This document shows positions 1-8,198 of a DNA stretch of 64,000 nucleotides, piece after piece. The stretch's first letter is position 1, and every line of letters begins with the position of its first letter. The stretch is from CAVYVZ01 sp963772065 (lineage in GTDB: Bacteria > Acidobacteriota > Vicinamibacteria > Vicinamibacterales > UBA2999), in NCBI GenBank assembly GCA_963772065.1, contig CAVYVZ010000001.1, forward strand, positions 186,001 through 250,000, in the 5' to 3' direction. The notes below the pieces were generated by a model. It was not told the origin of the DNA. It ran no database searches and was given only the letters and a program-made list of their open reading frames with translations. A program made the position numbers and the translations under genes.

Positions 1-259
1 CGACCCCCAGCGCCACCGCCAGAGGAAATTCTCCCGCGGCAAACGTCGTGACCGCCTGAGGCCGCCCGTTCTCGAATACGACGAAATCGCCCTGCTCGAG
101 GCCGGTCACAGGCTCTCCGGCGGCGTCCGTGACACTGGCATACACTTCCACGAGCTGCACCCGTGACGAGAACTGCGGGAGGGGCTGCTGTTCAGCCCGT
201 GGTACAATTGCGGTTCCGCAGAGCGTTGTTCCGACTATGAGGTGAACGATGGGTCGCAT
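1..259 (-). CDS. VWFA-related secreted protein, N-terminal part (cut by window edge)
   Basis: The gene runs off the left edge, so only about 86 residues are visible. Reading from an ATG at 259, the protein starts MRPIVHLIVGTTLCG, a signal-peptide-like stretch. It continues into a beta-rich segment with QLVEVYASVTDAAGEPVTGL and DFVVFENG. That segment matches the N-terminal domain preceding the von Willebrand A fold in the 'VWFA-related acidobacterial domain' family (family knowledge); the VWA domain itself lies outside the window. An AGGAGC-like ribosome site lies about 10 bases upstream of the ATG. The start codon overlaps the start of tatA on the opposite strand by 11 bases, so the two genes are divergent with overlapping 5' ends. 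Function of the family is unknown; a secreted or envelope role is inferred. Confidence 0.7.
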   Translation of the reverse strand, partial: MRPIVHLIVGTTLCGTAIVPRAEQQPLPQFSSRVQLVEVYASVTDAAGEPVTGLEQGDFVVFENGRPQAVTTFAAGEFPLAVALGV

Positions 260-404
260 CGGACTACCCGAGCTCCTGATCATCCTGACAATCATCATCC
301 TGATCTTCGGGGCAAACCGGCTGCCAGAGATCGGACGCGGGATTGGCAAGGGAATCCGCAATTTCAAGGACGCCACGAAGGACGGCAAGGAGACCAATAC
401 GTGA
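249..404 (+). CDS. tatA: Sec-independent (twin-arginine) translocase subunit TatA
   Basis: This 51-residue protein is too short for most gene callers. It begins MGRIGLPELLIILTIIILIFG, giving the short N-terminal membrane helix of TatA/E. The hinge follows with FGANRLPEIGRGIGKGIRNF, the conserved F-G...LP...G amphipathic helix, and then a charged tail (KDATKDGKETNT). TatA multimerises around TatBC to form the pore that exports folded proteins across the inner membrane. A good ribosome site, GAGGTG, sits 4-5 bases before the ATG and decides the start. No tatB or tatC is visible nearby. The tail is short even for TatA. Tat clients are present in this window: the two DUF1552 proteins carry SRR signal sequences. 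Confidence 0.9.
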   Translation: MGRIGLPELLIILTIIILIFGANRLPEIGRGIGKGIRNFKDATKDGKETNT

Positions 405-517
405 TTTTTTGATTCGGCGGTTGGACTATTAATTGGTCAATTCATCAATTGGCCATTGAATGATTCGATTGCCAATCTCTCGATCGCAAGTCAATCCTCC
501 AATTACAAATCACCACA
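405..517. repeat. AT-rich imperfect palindrome between tatA and selB
   Basis: The gap between the convergent tatA and selB is locally AT-rich and built from variants of AATTGG and GATTG. The left half (AATTGGTCAATTCATCAATT) is complementary to the right half read backwards. The centre is the near-palindrome GGCCATTGAATGATTCGATT followed by GCC. It could fold into a long stem on either strand and act as a bidirectional terminator for both genes, which is inference. It belongs to the general class of word-based palindromes seen in other gaps of this window, though its word is its own. Confidence 0.6.
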
Positions 518-2404
518 TCACGAGATGATTTGTCGAGTATCGCCGACGCGGCGCGTGATGCGCTCGCGGTCGAGGTACTCGAGCAGCGGGATCGCGTACT
601 TGCGCGTGATGCCGAACCGGTCCTTGAACGTGGCCACGTCGATCGTGGCCGCCTGACTGGCCCGACTCATCGATCTGACGTCCTCCTTCAACTGCTTCAG
701 CGCCGCCTCGTGGAACACGAGGTCGTCAACTCTTGCCAGCACCTTCTGCCGCACGAGCAGCGTCGTGACGCGCAGCGCGACATCGGCCTTCACGCCGGCC
801 TGCGCGGCGACGGCTTGTGCGTCGGGCGGCTTCAGCCCCGCCTCGCGGTAGCTGCGTTCGATCACGTCGCGGGCACGCGCTTCCTCGTCCGAAAGCGCCA
901 GCCTGTGCGTGGCGACGGCGAGGCGGTCGCGCGCGACAATCTGCCTGGCTGCCACCAGGTCGGCGATGACGAGATCGAAGACCGCCTGCGGCGCGCGGCC
1001 GAAGAGCCGCTCGCGCGCTTCCTCGCGCGGCATGCCTTCGACGAGCGGGTGCTGGCGGTGGTACTCGGTCAGCGCCGCGAGCAGCGCCTGCTTCAGCGCC
1101 GCGATGCGCGCCGGGGCGACGAGCACCTGGCCCGCGCGCGCGATGGCGCCCGCCTGTTCGAGGCGCGCGATCGCGCTCGTCGCCTCCGCGGGGTCGAGCC
1201 CGCCACGGGCAACGAGCGCTGCTTCGGCGAAGCCCTCCATACCGGTCTCGTCGATCAATCGACGCAGCGGCTCGTCGCCGGCTGCGCTCAGCTCCGCGAA
1301 TCGCGTCCGTCCGGCGGCGGTGCGCACACCCGTTCGAGGCGGTGCCGGATCGAGCACCCGGCCGCCCGCGATCGTGGTCGGCGGCGAGTAGGCGCGAAGG
1401 ATGAAGCGATCGCCCCGCGTGAGCACGGCTGGCGATTCGAGGCGTATCCGCACGAAAGCGGAGCTGCCGGGCTGCACCGCCGGCTCGTGCGATACGGCGA
1501 CACGGCCGAGCAGTTCGCTGGTCCCCTGATGAAACCTCACGCGCGCGCCGTGGCGGAGCGGCTTCGCTGAGGCGAGAACATCTAGCGTCGCGTCGAGGCG
1601 CCGTGTGACCGTCAGCGCGCCGCGCCGCGTGAGCGTCTCGCCGCGGTCGACGTCCTGCACCTCGACTCCGCCGAGGTTCACCGCCACGCGCTGCCCCGCG
1701 GCCGCCGACGTGCGCCGCTCTCCATGCACCTGCAGGCCGCGCACCTTGGCGAGCCGCTCCGATGGCAACAGTACCAGTTCGTCGTCCACGGCAAGCCCAC
1801 CGGAGACGAGCGTGCCGGTCACGACGGTGCCGAACCCCCGCATCGAGAAAACACGATCTACTGGCAGCCGAGCTGCACCTTGAGCATGGCGGGCCTGCGT
1901 GGGCGACGCGGCCGACGCGAGCGCCGCGCGCAGCGCCGGAATGCCGTGAGCGGTCCGAACCGACACGTCGAGAACCGGCGCCGACTCCAGAAACGAGCCC
2001 TTCACCAGGTCGCGGACTTCCAAGCGAACCAGCTCCAGGGTTTCCGCGTCGACGAGGTCCGCCTTGGTGAGCACGACCACACCGCGCGGCACCCGGAGGA
2101 GGCGGCAGATCTCGAAGTGCTCACGCGTCTGCGGCATCACCGATTCGTCTGCCGCCACGACCAGCATCACGAGATCGATCCCGCCGACGCCGGCGAGCAT
2201 CGTCTTCACGAACCGCTCGTGCCCTGGAACGTCCACGAACGACAGCGTGACGCCGTTCTCGGTCGTGTGGGCGAAGCCGAGCTCGATCGTGATGCCGCGT
2301 TCCTTCTCTTCCTTCAGGCGGTCGGGATCGGTCCCCGTCAGGGCCAGCACCAGCGAGCTCTTGCCGTGGTCGATGTGCCCGGCCGTGCCGACGATCAGGT
2401 TCAT
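518..2404 (-). CDS. selB: Selenocysteine-specific translation elongation factor SelB
   Basis: SelB delivers Sec-tRNA(Sec) to UGA codons followed by a SECIS hairpin. At 628 residues it matches the family (about 610-640). The GTPase G1 loop GTAGHIDHGKSS is at residues 7-18, followed by the effector region RLKEEKERGITIELGFAH and DVPGHERF (G3). TKAD (about 112) gives base specificity. Two EF-Tu-like beta-barrels follow (RVFSMRGFGTVVTGTL), then the four winged helices that bind SECIS, ending in EYLDRERITRRVGDTRQIIS. It overlaps rnr by 4 bases (ATGA), so the two are probably translationally coupled. No selA, selD, tRNA-Sec or obvious TGA-containing selenoprotein gene is in the window. Identification is secure. 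Confidence 0.96.
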   Translation of the reverse strand: MNLIVGTAGHIDHGKSSLVLALTGTDPDRLKEEKERGITIELGFAHTTENGVTLSFVDVPGHERFVKTMLAGVGGIDLVMLVVAADESVMPQTREHFEICRLLRVPRGVVVLTKADLVDAETLELVRLEVRDLVKGSFLESAPVLDVSVRTAHGIPALRAALASAASPTQARHAQGAARLPVDRVFSMRGFGTVVTGTLVSGGLAVDDELVLLPSERLAKVRGLQVHGERRTSAAAGQRVAVNLGGVEVQDVDRGETLTRRGALTVTRRLDATLDVLASAKPLRHGARVRFHQGTSELLGRVAVSHEPAVQPGSSAFVRIRLESPAVLTRGDRFILRAYSPPTTIAGGRVLDPAPPRTGVRTAAGRTRFAELSAAGDEPLRRLIDETGMEGFAEAALVARGGLDPAEATSAIARLEQAGAIARAGQVLVAPARIAALKQALLAALTEYHRQHPLVEGMPREEARERLFGRAPQAVFDLVIADLVAARQIVARDRLAVATHRLALSDEEARARDVIERSYREAGLKPPDAQAVAAQAGVKADVALRVTTLLVRQKVLARVDDLVFHEAALKQLKEDVRSMSRASQAATIDVATFKDRFGITRKYAIPLLEYLDRERITRRVGDTRQIIS

Positions 2405-4656
2405 CGTCTGCCTTTGCGCGCCGCCCGCTCGCGCCGCCCGGGCCGCCGTGTCGTCGCGCGTTGTTCTCGCTTCGGCTTCACTTTGCTGCGGACCGGCGCG
2501 CGACGCTCCTCAGCCCGCACGGCTGCGAGAATGTCGACGAGGCCCAGGTCCACTTGGCGCCGTTCCATGTCGACTCGGACGACCTGGACGTTCACCTTGT
2601 CTCCCAGCCGGTACATCTTCTTCGTGTTCTCGCCCCGCAGCACGTGATGCTGCTCGACGAAACGATAGTAGTCGTCCGCCATGCTCGAGATGTGCACGAG
2701 GCCTTCGACATAGTGCTCGATCAGCTCGACGAACAGGCCGAACGGCGCCACTCCGGTGATGTATCCCTCATATTCGTCGCCCACTTTGTCCGCCATGAAG
2801 CGGACCTTCTTCCACTGCAGCAGCTCGCGCTCCGCCTCGTCGGCCCGCCGCTCCATGTCCGAGGTGTGCTTCGCGGTCTCGGGTAGATCCTCCTCGAGCT
2901 CCTCGTACCGCGCAGCGGAGATGGTGGAGTGCCGGCCTTCGCGGAGCATGCGGTGAACCACCAGATCCGGATAGCGCCGGATCGGCGACGTGAAGTGCGT
3001 GTAGTGCTCCGCCGCCAGACCGAAGTGGCCCAGGCTCGCGGCGTCGTACCGCGCCTTCTGCATGGTCCTCAGCATCAGCGCGGCGATCGGCCGCTCCTCG
3101 GGTTTCCCCTTCATCCGCTCGATCAGCTTCTGGAAATGCTTCGGCTTCACCGCGTGGCTCGGCGCCCCGAGCCCGTACCCCAGCGACGAGATGAACGTCT
3201 CGAATTCTTCGACCTTCTTCACATCGGGCTTCTCGTGCACGCGATGCAGGGCCGGAGTGTTGTGCTCGACGAGGTGCGCCGCCACCGTCTCGTTCGCCAG
3301 GAGCATGAACTCCTCGATGATCCGGTGCGCGATGTTGCGCTCGGTCGCGATGATGTCCTCGATCTGGCCATCCTCGCCAAGCACGACTTCCGCTTCGGGC
3401 AGGTCGAAATCGATGGCACCGCGCCGCCGGCGCCGCGCGTTCAAGATATCGAACAGCTCGCGCATCAGCTCGAACATGGGCACGAGCCCGCGATACCGCT
3501 CGCTCTCCTCGGGATCGCGATCGGTGAGGATGGCGTTCACGGCCGTGTACGTCATGCGCGCGTCGCTGTTGATGACGCCGTCGTGCATCTCGTAACGAAC
3601 GACGTTGCCGCGGCGGTCCACCTCCATGACACACGACTGCACGAGGCGATCGACGTGCGGGTTGAGGCTGCACAGGCCGGTCGCCAGCTCCGCCGGAAAC
3701 ATGTGCACCGCTCGCTCCGGGAAGTACACCGACGTGCCGCGCTCGTAGGCCTCCTCGTCGAGCGCGCTCCCCTCCTTCACGTAGTGCGAGACGTCAGCGA
3801 TATGCACCCCGAGCCGGTAGTTTCCGTTCGGCACCCGCTCGATCGTGATCGCGTCGTCGAAGTCACGCGCGTGCTCGCCGTCTATGGTGACGGTCGTCAC
3901 CGGACGGAAATCGGTTCGCCCGCGCACGTCGCGCTCCCTCACGGCGTCCCCCAGCCGACGCGCCTCCTCGACCGCTTCACGCCCGTGCTCGTCGGGAATG
4001 CCGAATTTTCGAATGATGATCTGCGTGTCGACGCCCGGCTCGTCGATCCGTCCCAGCACTTCGATCACACGGCCAACGGGCCCGCGGGTGGCCGTCGGCC
4101 AGCGCGTGATCTCGACGAGCACCATGTCGCCCGGCTCAGCCGCCGACCACTGCCCGGTCGGCACGTGGACGTCGGTCAGCACACGGCGATCGAACGGCAC
4201 GACGTACCCGAGGCCGGCGTCATCCACCTCGAAGCGCCCGACGATGCTCGACTGGCTCCGATCGAGGATCCGGATGATGCGTCCTTCAGGGCCCTTGTCG
4301 GTGTGACGCTCGATGCGCGCGACCACGCGGTCTCCGTGCATCGCCTCGGTGAGGTTCGATGCGGGGATGAAGATGTCCTGCCGCTCGCCGTCAATCGTGT
4401 GCTCCGGCACGACGAAGCCGTAGCCGGCAGGATTCGTGGTCAGCCGCCCCACGATCAGATCCATCTTCTCGGGCAATCCGAAGCGGTTGCCGCGCATCTG
4501 GATCAGGGCGCCGTCGGTCACGAGCGCTTTCAATTGTCGTTTGAAGCTGGCGCGCTCCTCTCGTGGGATGCGCAGCGTCTGCGCGAGGTCGCGTGCGGTG
4601 GCGGGGTGATGGACCTTGTCGCGGATCAGTTTCAGCAGGTCGTCGCGGGACAACAT
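2401..4656 (-). CDS. rnr: Ribonuclease R
   Basis: RNase R is a processive 3'-5' exoribonuclease that degrades structured RNA, including rRNA fragments. The 751-residue protein has a winged-helix N-terminus (about 1-60) and two cold-shock domains (GYGFVVP and GLGYVVPFDRR). The RNB catalytic core carries the acidic motif HARDFDDAI at 262-270, with AEHYTHFTSPIRRYPDL further on. A C-terminal S1 domain (YEGYITGVAPFGLFVEL) precedes a Lys/Arg-rich tail typical of RNase R rather than RNase II. The ATG at 4656 directly follows a repeat-filled gap. Downstream selB overlaps its stop by 4 bases. Confidence 0.96.
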   Translation of the reverse strand: MLSRDDLLKLIRDKVHHPATARDLAQTLRIPREERASFKRQLKALVTDGALIQMRGNRFGLPEKMDLIVGRLTTNPAGYGFVVPEHTIDGERQDIFIPASNLTEAMHGDRVVARIERHTDKGPEGRIIRILDRSQSSIVGRFEVDDAGLGYVVPFDRRVLTDVHVPTGQWSAAEPGDMVLVEITRWPTATRGPVGRVIEVLGRIDEPGVDTQIIIRKFGIPDEHGREAVEEARRLGDAVRERDVRGRTDFRPVTTVTIDGEHARDFDDAITIERVPNGNYRLGVHIADVSHYVKEGSALDEEAYERGTSVYFPERAVHMFPAELATGLCSLNPHVDRLVQSCVMEVDRRGNVVRYEMHDGVINSDARMTYTAVNAILTDRDPEESERYRGLVPMFELMRELFDILNARRRRRGAIDFDLPEAEVVLGEDGQIEDIIATERNIAHRIIEEFMLLANETVAAHLVEHNTPALHRVHEKPDVKKVEEFETFISSLGYGLGAPSHAVKPKHFQKLIERMKGKPEERPIAALMLRTMQKARYDAASLGHFGLAAEHYTHFTSPIRRYPDLVVHRMLREGRHSTISAARYEELEEDLPETAKHTSDMERRADEAERELLQWKKVRFMADKVGDEYEGYITGVAPFGLFVELIEHYVEGLVHISSMADDYYRFVEQHHVLRGENTKKMYRLGDKVNVQVVRVDMERRQVDLGLVDILAAVRAEERRAPVRSKVKPKREQRATTRRPGRRERAARKGRR

Positions 4657-4659
4657 TAA

Positions 4660-4936
4660 TATCGTTCTCTGTTCCTTGTTTTTTGTTCTCTGTGCGTGTT
4701 CAGGTTCGGTTCTCTGTTCGTGGTTCGGCGTTCTGGGTTCGGGTTCGGCGGCCGTCGGCGCATCGGTTTGCGATTCTTAGCGACGGTAGCACAGCCCTGT
4801 CGCCAATCGATTGCCCGAACGGTCTCCAGTGCGCGCGGAACGCAGCCGAACCCCGAACCACGAACCGCGAACGCCGAACCAAGAACCGAACCTGAACACG
4901 AACCGAGCACAGAGAACGCCTGAACGAAGAACGACG
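4660..4936. repeat. Large imperfect palindrome made of GGTTC/GAACC words
   Basis: The 284-base gap between glycerate kinase and rnr contains no convincing gene. Its left half is rich in GTTC words (GTTCTCTGTTC, GGTTCGGGTTCGGCGG). Its right half carries the inverse (CCGAACCCCGAACCACGAAC, GAACCGAACCTGAACACG). A non-repetitive loop of about 100 bases around 4770-4850 separates them. The arms could pair over roughly 80 bases with mismatches. Short open frames exist here on both strands but are low-complexity by-products of the repeat. The same design, with different words, fills other gaps. Confidence 0.75.
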
Positions 4937-4940
4937 ATCT

Positions 4941-6167
4941 TCAGCCTGCAGCAAGCACCACCTGGAGGTCGCCCACGTTGGTGTGCGTGGGACCGATGCG
5001 GATCAGATCGTTGAGCGTTCGGAAGAACACGTATGAGTTGTTGTCGTTGAGGTAGCTGTGAGGTGCGATGCCCGCCGCGGCGGCGCGCGCCAGGGTCGTG
5101 CGATCGACGATGGCGCCCGCGGCATCGGTCGGCCCGTCGATCCCATCGGTGCCGACACTGGCCGCCACCACGGGCGTGCTCATGGCGGCAAGCGGGACAG
5201 CCAGGGCAAGCGCAAACTCCTGATTGCGCCCGCCGGTCCCGCCACCGGTGACGTGCACTGTCGTTTCTCCGGCAGACAGCACGCAGGCCGGACGCGGCAA
5301 CGTCTCCAGGACTCGCGCAAGCTCGATCGCGTGGTCGGCCGCTGCGTCACGGGCGATGCCGACGACGGGATCGGTCATCACGTGCACGTGATATCCGAGC
5401 GACTGGGCCGCGTGACGTGCGCCGTTGACGGCGTCCATGCGCCCCCCGATCACTCGCGCCGATGACCGCGCGAGCCGTGCATCGCCGGTCTTGGGTGTGT
5501 CGGCCAGCTGTCCTGCTGCGCCGCGCTCCAGCACATGGGCCGCGGCCGCGGGATACGTTGCGCGGCCTCCGCGCCGATCCAGGACGTCGAGCGCCATCTG
5601 CCACGTGCTCGGATCCGGCGACGTCGGCCCCGAGCCGATCACCGAGAGGTCGTCCCCGACGACATCGGATACGGCGAGCGTCAGCGTGGTGCCCGCACAC
5701 GCGGAAGCGAGCCGGCCTCCCTTGATGCCGGAAAGGTGTTTGCGCACGGTGTTGAGCTCCGTGATATCGGCACCGCCTGCCAGCAGCAGGCGCACGGTGT
5801 GTTGCTTGTCTTCGAGCGTCAGGCCTTCCGCCGGCAATGACATCAGCGCGGATGCCCCACCGGAAAGCAACACCACCATCACGTCCGATCCGCTGGATCC
5901 GGCGGCGATGTCGAGCGCACGTCTCGCCGCAGACACGCTGCGCTCGTTGGGAACGGGATGCCCCGCGTCGCGAACGCCAACCGTCATCGTGTTCCGTACG
6001 GGCACCGAGGCGGTGGCACCAAATGCCGCCGCCATCGGCGACGCCGCCTTGCCTACGGCAACGAGGTCGACAGCGCGCGCACCATTGAGCGCCGCGACGA
6101 TGTCGGGGCTGGACAGCGACTGCTGGACGAGGCGACCCGCGTCAGCCGCGTCGATGGCCGCGCGCAC
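4941..6167 (-). CDS. Glycerate 2-kinase (DUF4147/MOFRL family)
   Basis: The protein (408 aa) would phosphorylate D-glycerate to 2-phosphoglycerate. It shows the class III glycerate kinase layout. An N-terminal DUF4147 domain has AVGKAASPMA, SGGASALMSLPAEGLTLEDK and ELNTVRKHLSGIKGGRLA, then SDVVGDDLSVIGSGPTSPDP. A C-terminal MOFRL domain follows (GGGTGGRNQEFALALA, GTDGIDGPTDAAGA, IRIGPTHTNVGDL). The first standard start is a GTG at 6167. In-frame residues upstream (SELRRHLAAIV) resemble the family N-terminus, so translation may begin further upstream, near a CTG around 6210 that overlaps the preceding gene's stop. The gene is downstream of a small conserved-looking hypothetical. Confidence 0.9.
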   Translation of the reverse strand: MRAAIDAADAGRLVQQSLSSPDIVAALNGARAVDLVAVGKAASPMAAAFGATASVPVRNTMTVGVRDAGHPVPNERSVSAARRALDIAAGSSGSDVMVVLLSGGASALMSLPAEGLTLEDKQHTVRLLLAGGADITELNTVRKHLSGIKGGRLASACAGTTLTLAVSDVVGDDLSVIGSGPTSPDPSTWQMALDVLDRRGGRATYPAAAAHVLERGAAGQLADTPKTGDARLARSSARVIGGRMDAVNGARHAAQSLGYHVHVMTDPVVGIARDAAADHAIELARVLETLPRPACVLSAGETTVHVTGGGTGGRNQEFALALAVPLAAMSTPVVAASVGTDGIDGPTDAAGAIVDRTTLARAAAAGIAPHSYLNDNNSYVFFRTLNDLIRIGPTHTNVGDLQVVLAAG

Positions 6168-6208
6168 GATCGCCGCAAGGTGGCGGCGGAGTTCGGAATC
6201 TGAAGCTG

Positions 6209-6520
6209 TCAGTTGACGTGTTTCGGATCGGTCCAGGCGGAGAGACCAGTGACGACGTCGAATTGCCGGAGCAGGTTGCTCACGATCTTGTCAGCGTCGC
6301 CTTTCGTGCAGAGCAAATCGATCTGGGACATCACGCGCGTCAGCGCCCGTTCCACATCGCTGATGGCGCGTTCGGAGTAGTACTCCCGCTGCTCCTCGAG
6401 ACAGCGTTGGCACTTGATGAATTCTTCGCGGTAGAAATTGGTCAAGGAATGCAGAATAGGATCGCCGTGCGGACGCGAATCGGTCAGGAAGCGTGGGAAC
6501 CGGTTCCGTGACGACGACAT
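6209..6520 (-). CDS. Hypothetical protein, 103 aa
   Basis: I do not recognise this protein. It is soluble, with no signal peptide or membrane helix. The middle looks helical and charged (REEFIKCQRCLEEQREYYSE), with a CxxC pair there and a third Cys in LLCTKGD. It sits between ftsX and glycerate kinase on the same strand, 50 bases after ftsX and about 40 bases before the GTG of the kinase, so it is probably in the same transcript. The first residues (MSSSRNRFPRFLTDSRP) are basic, and the start could lie later. No function is assigned. Confidence 0.55.
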   Translation of the reverse strand: MSSSRNRFPRFLTDSRPHGDPILHSLTNFYREEFIKCQRCLEEQREYYSERAISDVERALTRVMSQIDLLCTKGDADKIVSNLLRQFDVVTGLSAWTDPKHVN

Positions 6521-6570
6521 ACGTGGGTTTCCCTCCAGTGTAGATCACGGCCCCGCGAGGCTGTCAACGG

Positions 6571-7449
6571 TCAGGCGGCCCGGGTGGCGGCAAGCCCGCC
6601 CAGGCATCCAACCGCGGTGCCGCCGGCCACGAGCCATGCGCAGAGGTGCACAGGCAAGAACCGCAGCGATGCCTGGGGGACGATGTCTCCAAGCGCGCCG
6701 CCCCACCAGGCGATCGCAGCCGCAAACCCGGCCCAGAGAACGCCGACGGCTATCAGCGCCCCCAGGCCCCCCTGCAGCATTCCCTCGACGACAAACGGCC
6801 CGCGGATGAAGCTGTAGGGCGACCCGACCAGCTGCATGATCTCCACTTCGTCGCGCCGGGCGTGAAGCGTCAGCCGCACCACGGTCGCGACCGTCAGGGC
6901 GGCAGCCACGATCATGACCGTGGCCAGCGAAAACCCGATACCGCGGACCGCCTCCAGGGCGGCCGCGACGCGCGAGAGCCACTCCCGGTCATAGCGGACG
7001 TCGGCGACGCCTGGGGCGGCGGCAAGCCGTGCCACCAGGGCTTCGGCGCGTGTGGTGGCATCGGACCGCACGCGAACCTCGACCGACGCCGGAAAGGGAT
7101 TGCTCTCGAACGATGAGGTGAGCGAAGCCAACTCGGCGAAGTCGCGACGGAACCGGCCGAGAGCCTGGGCCTTGGACACATATTCGCGGCCTGCCGCAAC
7201 CCCCGACTGGTCGATCAGCGCCTCGAGCGCGCCTCGCTGCTCCGACGAGGCATCGTCCCGGAGGTACACGGAGAATTCGGCGGCCGCCGACCAATCGGCC
7301 ACGAGGCGATCCACATTCGAGGTGATGAGCAGTACGCCACCGAGAACGGTGATCGCAAGCGAGATGGCCACGATGGCAAAGGCGCTCGACCCGCGTCCCC
7401 GCCACAGGCTGGCGGTGGCTTCCCGGAAGGCGTATTCAATCGCTCTCAT
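6571..7449 (-). CDS. ftsX: Cell division ABC transporter permease FtsX
   Basis: FtsX is the membrane part of the FtsEX complex, which activates periplasmic peptidoglycan hydrolases at the septum. The ATG at 7449 overlaps the ftsE stop by 4 bases, and the 292-residue product has the family layout. There is one N-terminal membrane helix (SAFAIVAISLAITVLGGVLL), then a large periplasmic domain with SVYLRDDASSEQ and LESNPFPAS-like SFESNPFPASVEV. Three C-terminal helices surround the conserved cytoplasmic segment RRDEVEIMQLVGSPYSFIRG. A longer upstream reading in the same frame lies inside ftsE and is not real. Confidence 0.93.
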   Translation of the reverse strand: MRAIEYAFREATASLWRGRGSSAFAIVAISLAITVLGGVLLITSNVDRLVADWSAAAEFSVYLRDDASSEQRGALEALIDQSGVAAGREYVSKAQALGRFRRDFAELASLTSSFESNPFPASVEVRVRSDATTRAEALVARLAAAPGVADVRYDREWLSRVAAALEAVRGIGFSLATVMIVAAALTVATVVRLTLHARRDEVEIMQLVGSPYSFIRGPFVVEGMLQGGLGALIAVGVLWAGFAAAIAWWGGALGDIVPQASLRFLPVHLCAWLVAGGTAVGCLGGLAATRAA

Positions 7450-8129
7450 GCGACCTCGACGACGCGTCCCTGATCGAGCGAAATGGTCCGCCTCCCCACG
7501 AGTCGAATCAATTCGCGATCGTGGGTGGCGACGACCACGGTCGTGCCGCCCGCGTTGATTTCTCGGAACAGGTTCATGATCTCGAGCGAGAGATCCGGAT
7601 CGAGGTTTCCGGTCGGCTCGTCGGCCAGGACGAGTGCCGGCTCGTTGACCAGCGCCCGGGCGATGGCGATGCGCTGCTGTTCTCCTCCGGACAGATCCCG
7701 CGGAAACGCGTTGATCCGGTGCTGGAGGCCAACCCACTTGAGAACCTGGAACGCGCGCCGGCGCTGGTGCGAGGCCGGCACGCCGATCACCTCGGGGACG
7801 AACGAGATGTTCTCGAGCACGGTGCGCGTCTGAATCAGCTTGAAGTCCTGGAAGACGAATCCGATGCCGCGCCGATACTCCTGAATCTCGCGGCGCGAGA
7901 GCTTATCGAGGTGAAAACCGTTGACGATCACCTCGCCCTCGCTCGCGCGCTCCTGCAGCAGCAGCAGGCGGAGGAACGTCGATTTGCCGGCACCGCTCGG
8001 GCCGGTGAGGAAGACGAACTCGCCCTTCTGAACGGAAATCGACAGATCGCGCAGTGCGTACAGACCGCGGCTATAAAGCTTCGAGAGGTGGTGTGTCTCG
8101 ATCAACGCTGCCTGTGCACCCGGAGGCAA
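7446..8129 (-). CDS. ftsE: Cell division ATP-binding protein FtsE
   Basis: FtsE is the ATPase partner of FtsX. The 227-residue protein has Walker A GPSGAGKS (43-50), the Q-loop region FVFQDFKLI, the ABC signature LSGGEQQRIAIARAL, Walker B LVLADEPTGNLD and the H-loop VVVATHD. This order and length match FtsE closely. The start is uncertain: a TTG at 8129 gives MPPGAQAALIETHHLSK, and another in-frame TTG lies just before IETHHLSK; neither has a strong ribosome site. A hairpin (8170-8186) lies between it and the upstream membrane-protein gene. Confidence 0.93.
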   Translation of the reverse strand: MPPGAQAALIETHHLSKLYSRGLYALRDLSISVQKGEFVFLTGPSGAGKSTFLRLLLLQERASEGEVIVNGFHLDKLSRREIQEYRRGIGFVFQDFKLIQTRTVLENISFVPEVIGVPASHQRRRAFQVLKWVGLQHRINAFPRDLSGGEQQRIAIARALVNEPALVLADEPTGNLDPDLSLEIMNLFREINAGGTTVVVATHDRELIRLVGRRTISLDQGRVVEVA

Positions 8130-8169
8130 ACGGGATTCACTTGAGGATTGTGCAATGAGTATAGCAGGT

Positions 8170-8186
8170 TAGGGGCCTGACCCCTA
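8170..8186. terminator. Short GC hairpin upstream of ftsE
   Basis: TAGGGG pairs with CCCCTA around a 5-base CCTGA loop. It sits between the stop of the 776-residue membrane protein (8199) and the start of ftsE (8129), both on the minus strand. It may end the upstream transcript or mark a small repeat. No U-run follows, so Rho-independent termination is only a possibility. Confidence 0.35.
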
Positions 8187-8198
8187 TGGTGCCAGGCC

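Noticed and set aside
518..525. Possible recoding of the selB TGA stop as selenocysteine
   Set aside because: The frame after the TGA runs only four more codons before TAA, and SelB already has its full length.
4656..4954. Several small open frames on both strands around 4.7-4.9 kb
   Set aside because: They consist of repeated SVR/NRE-type words that mirror the GGTTC/GAACC palindrome and are not proteins.
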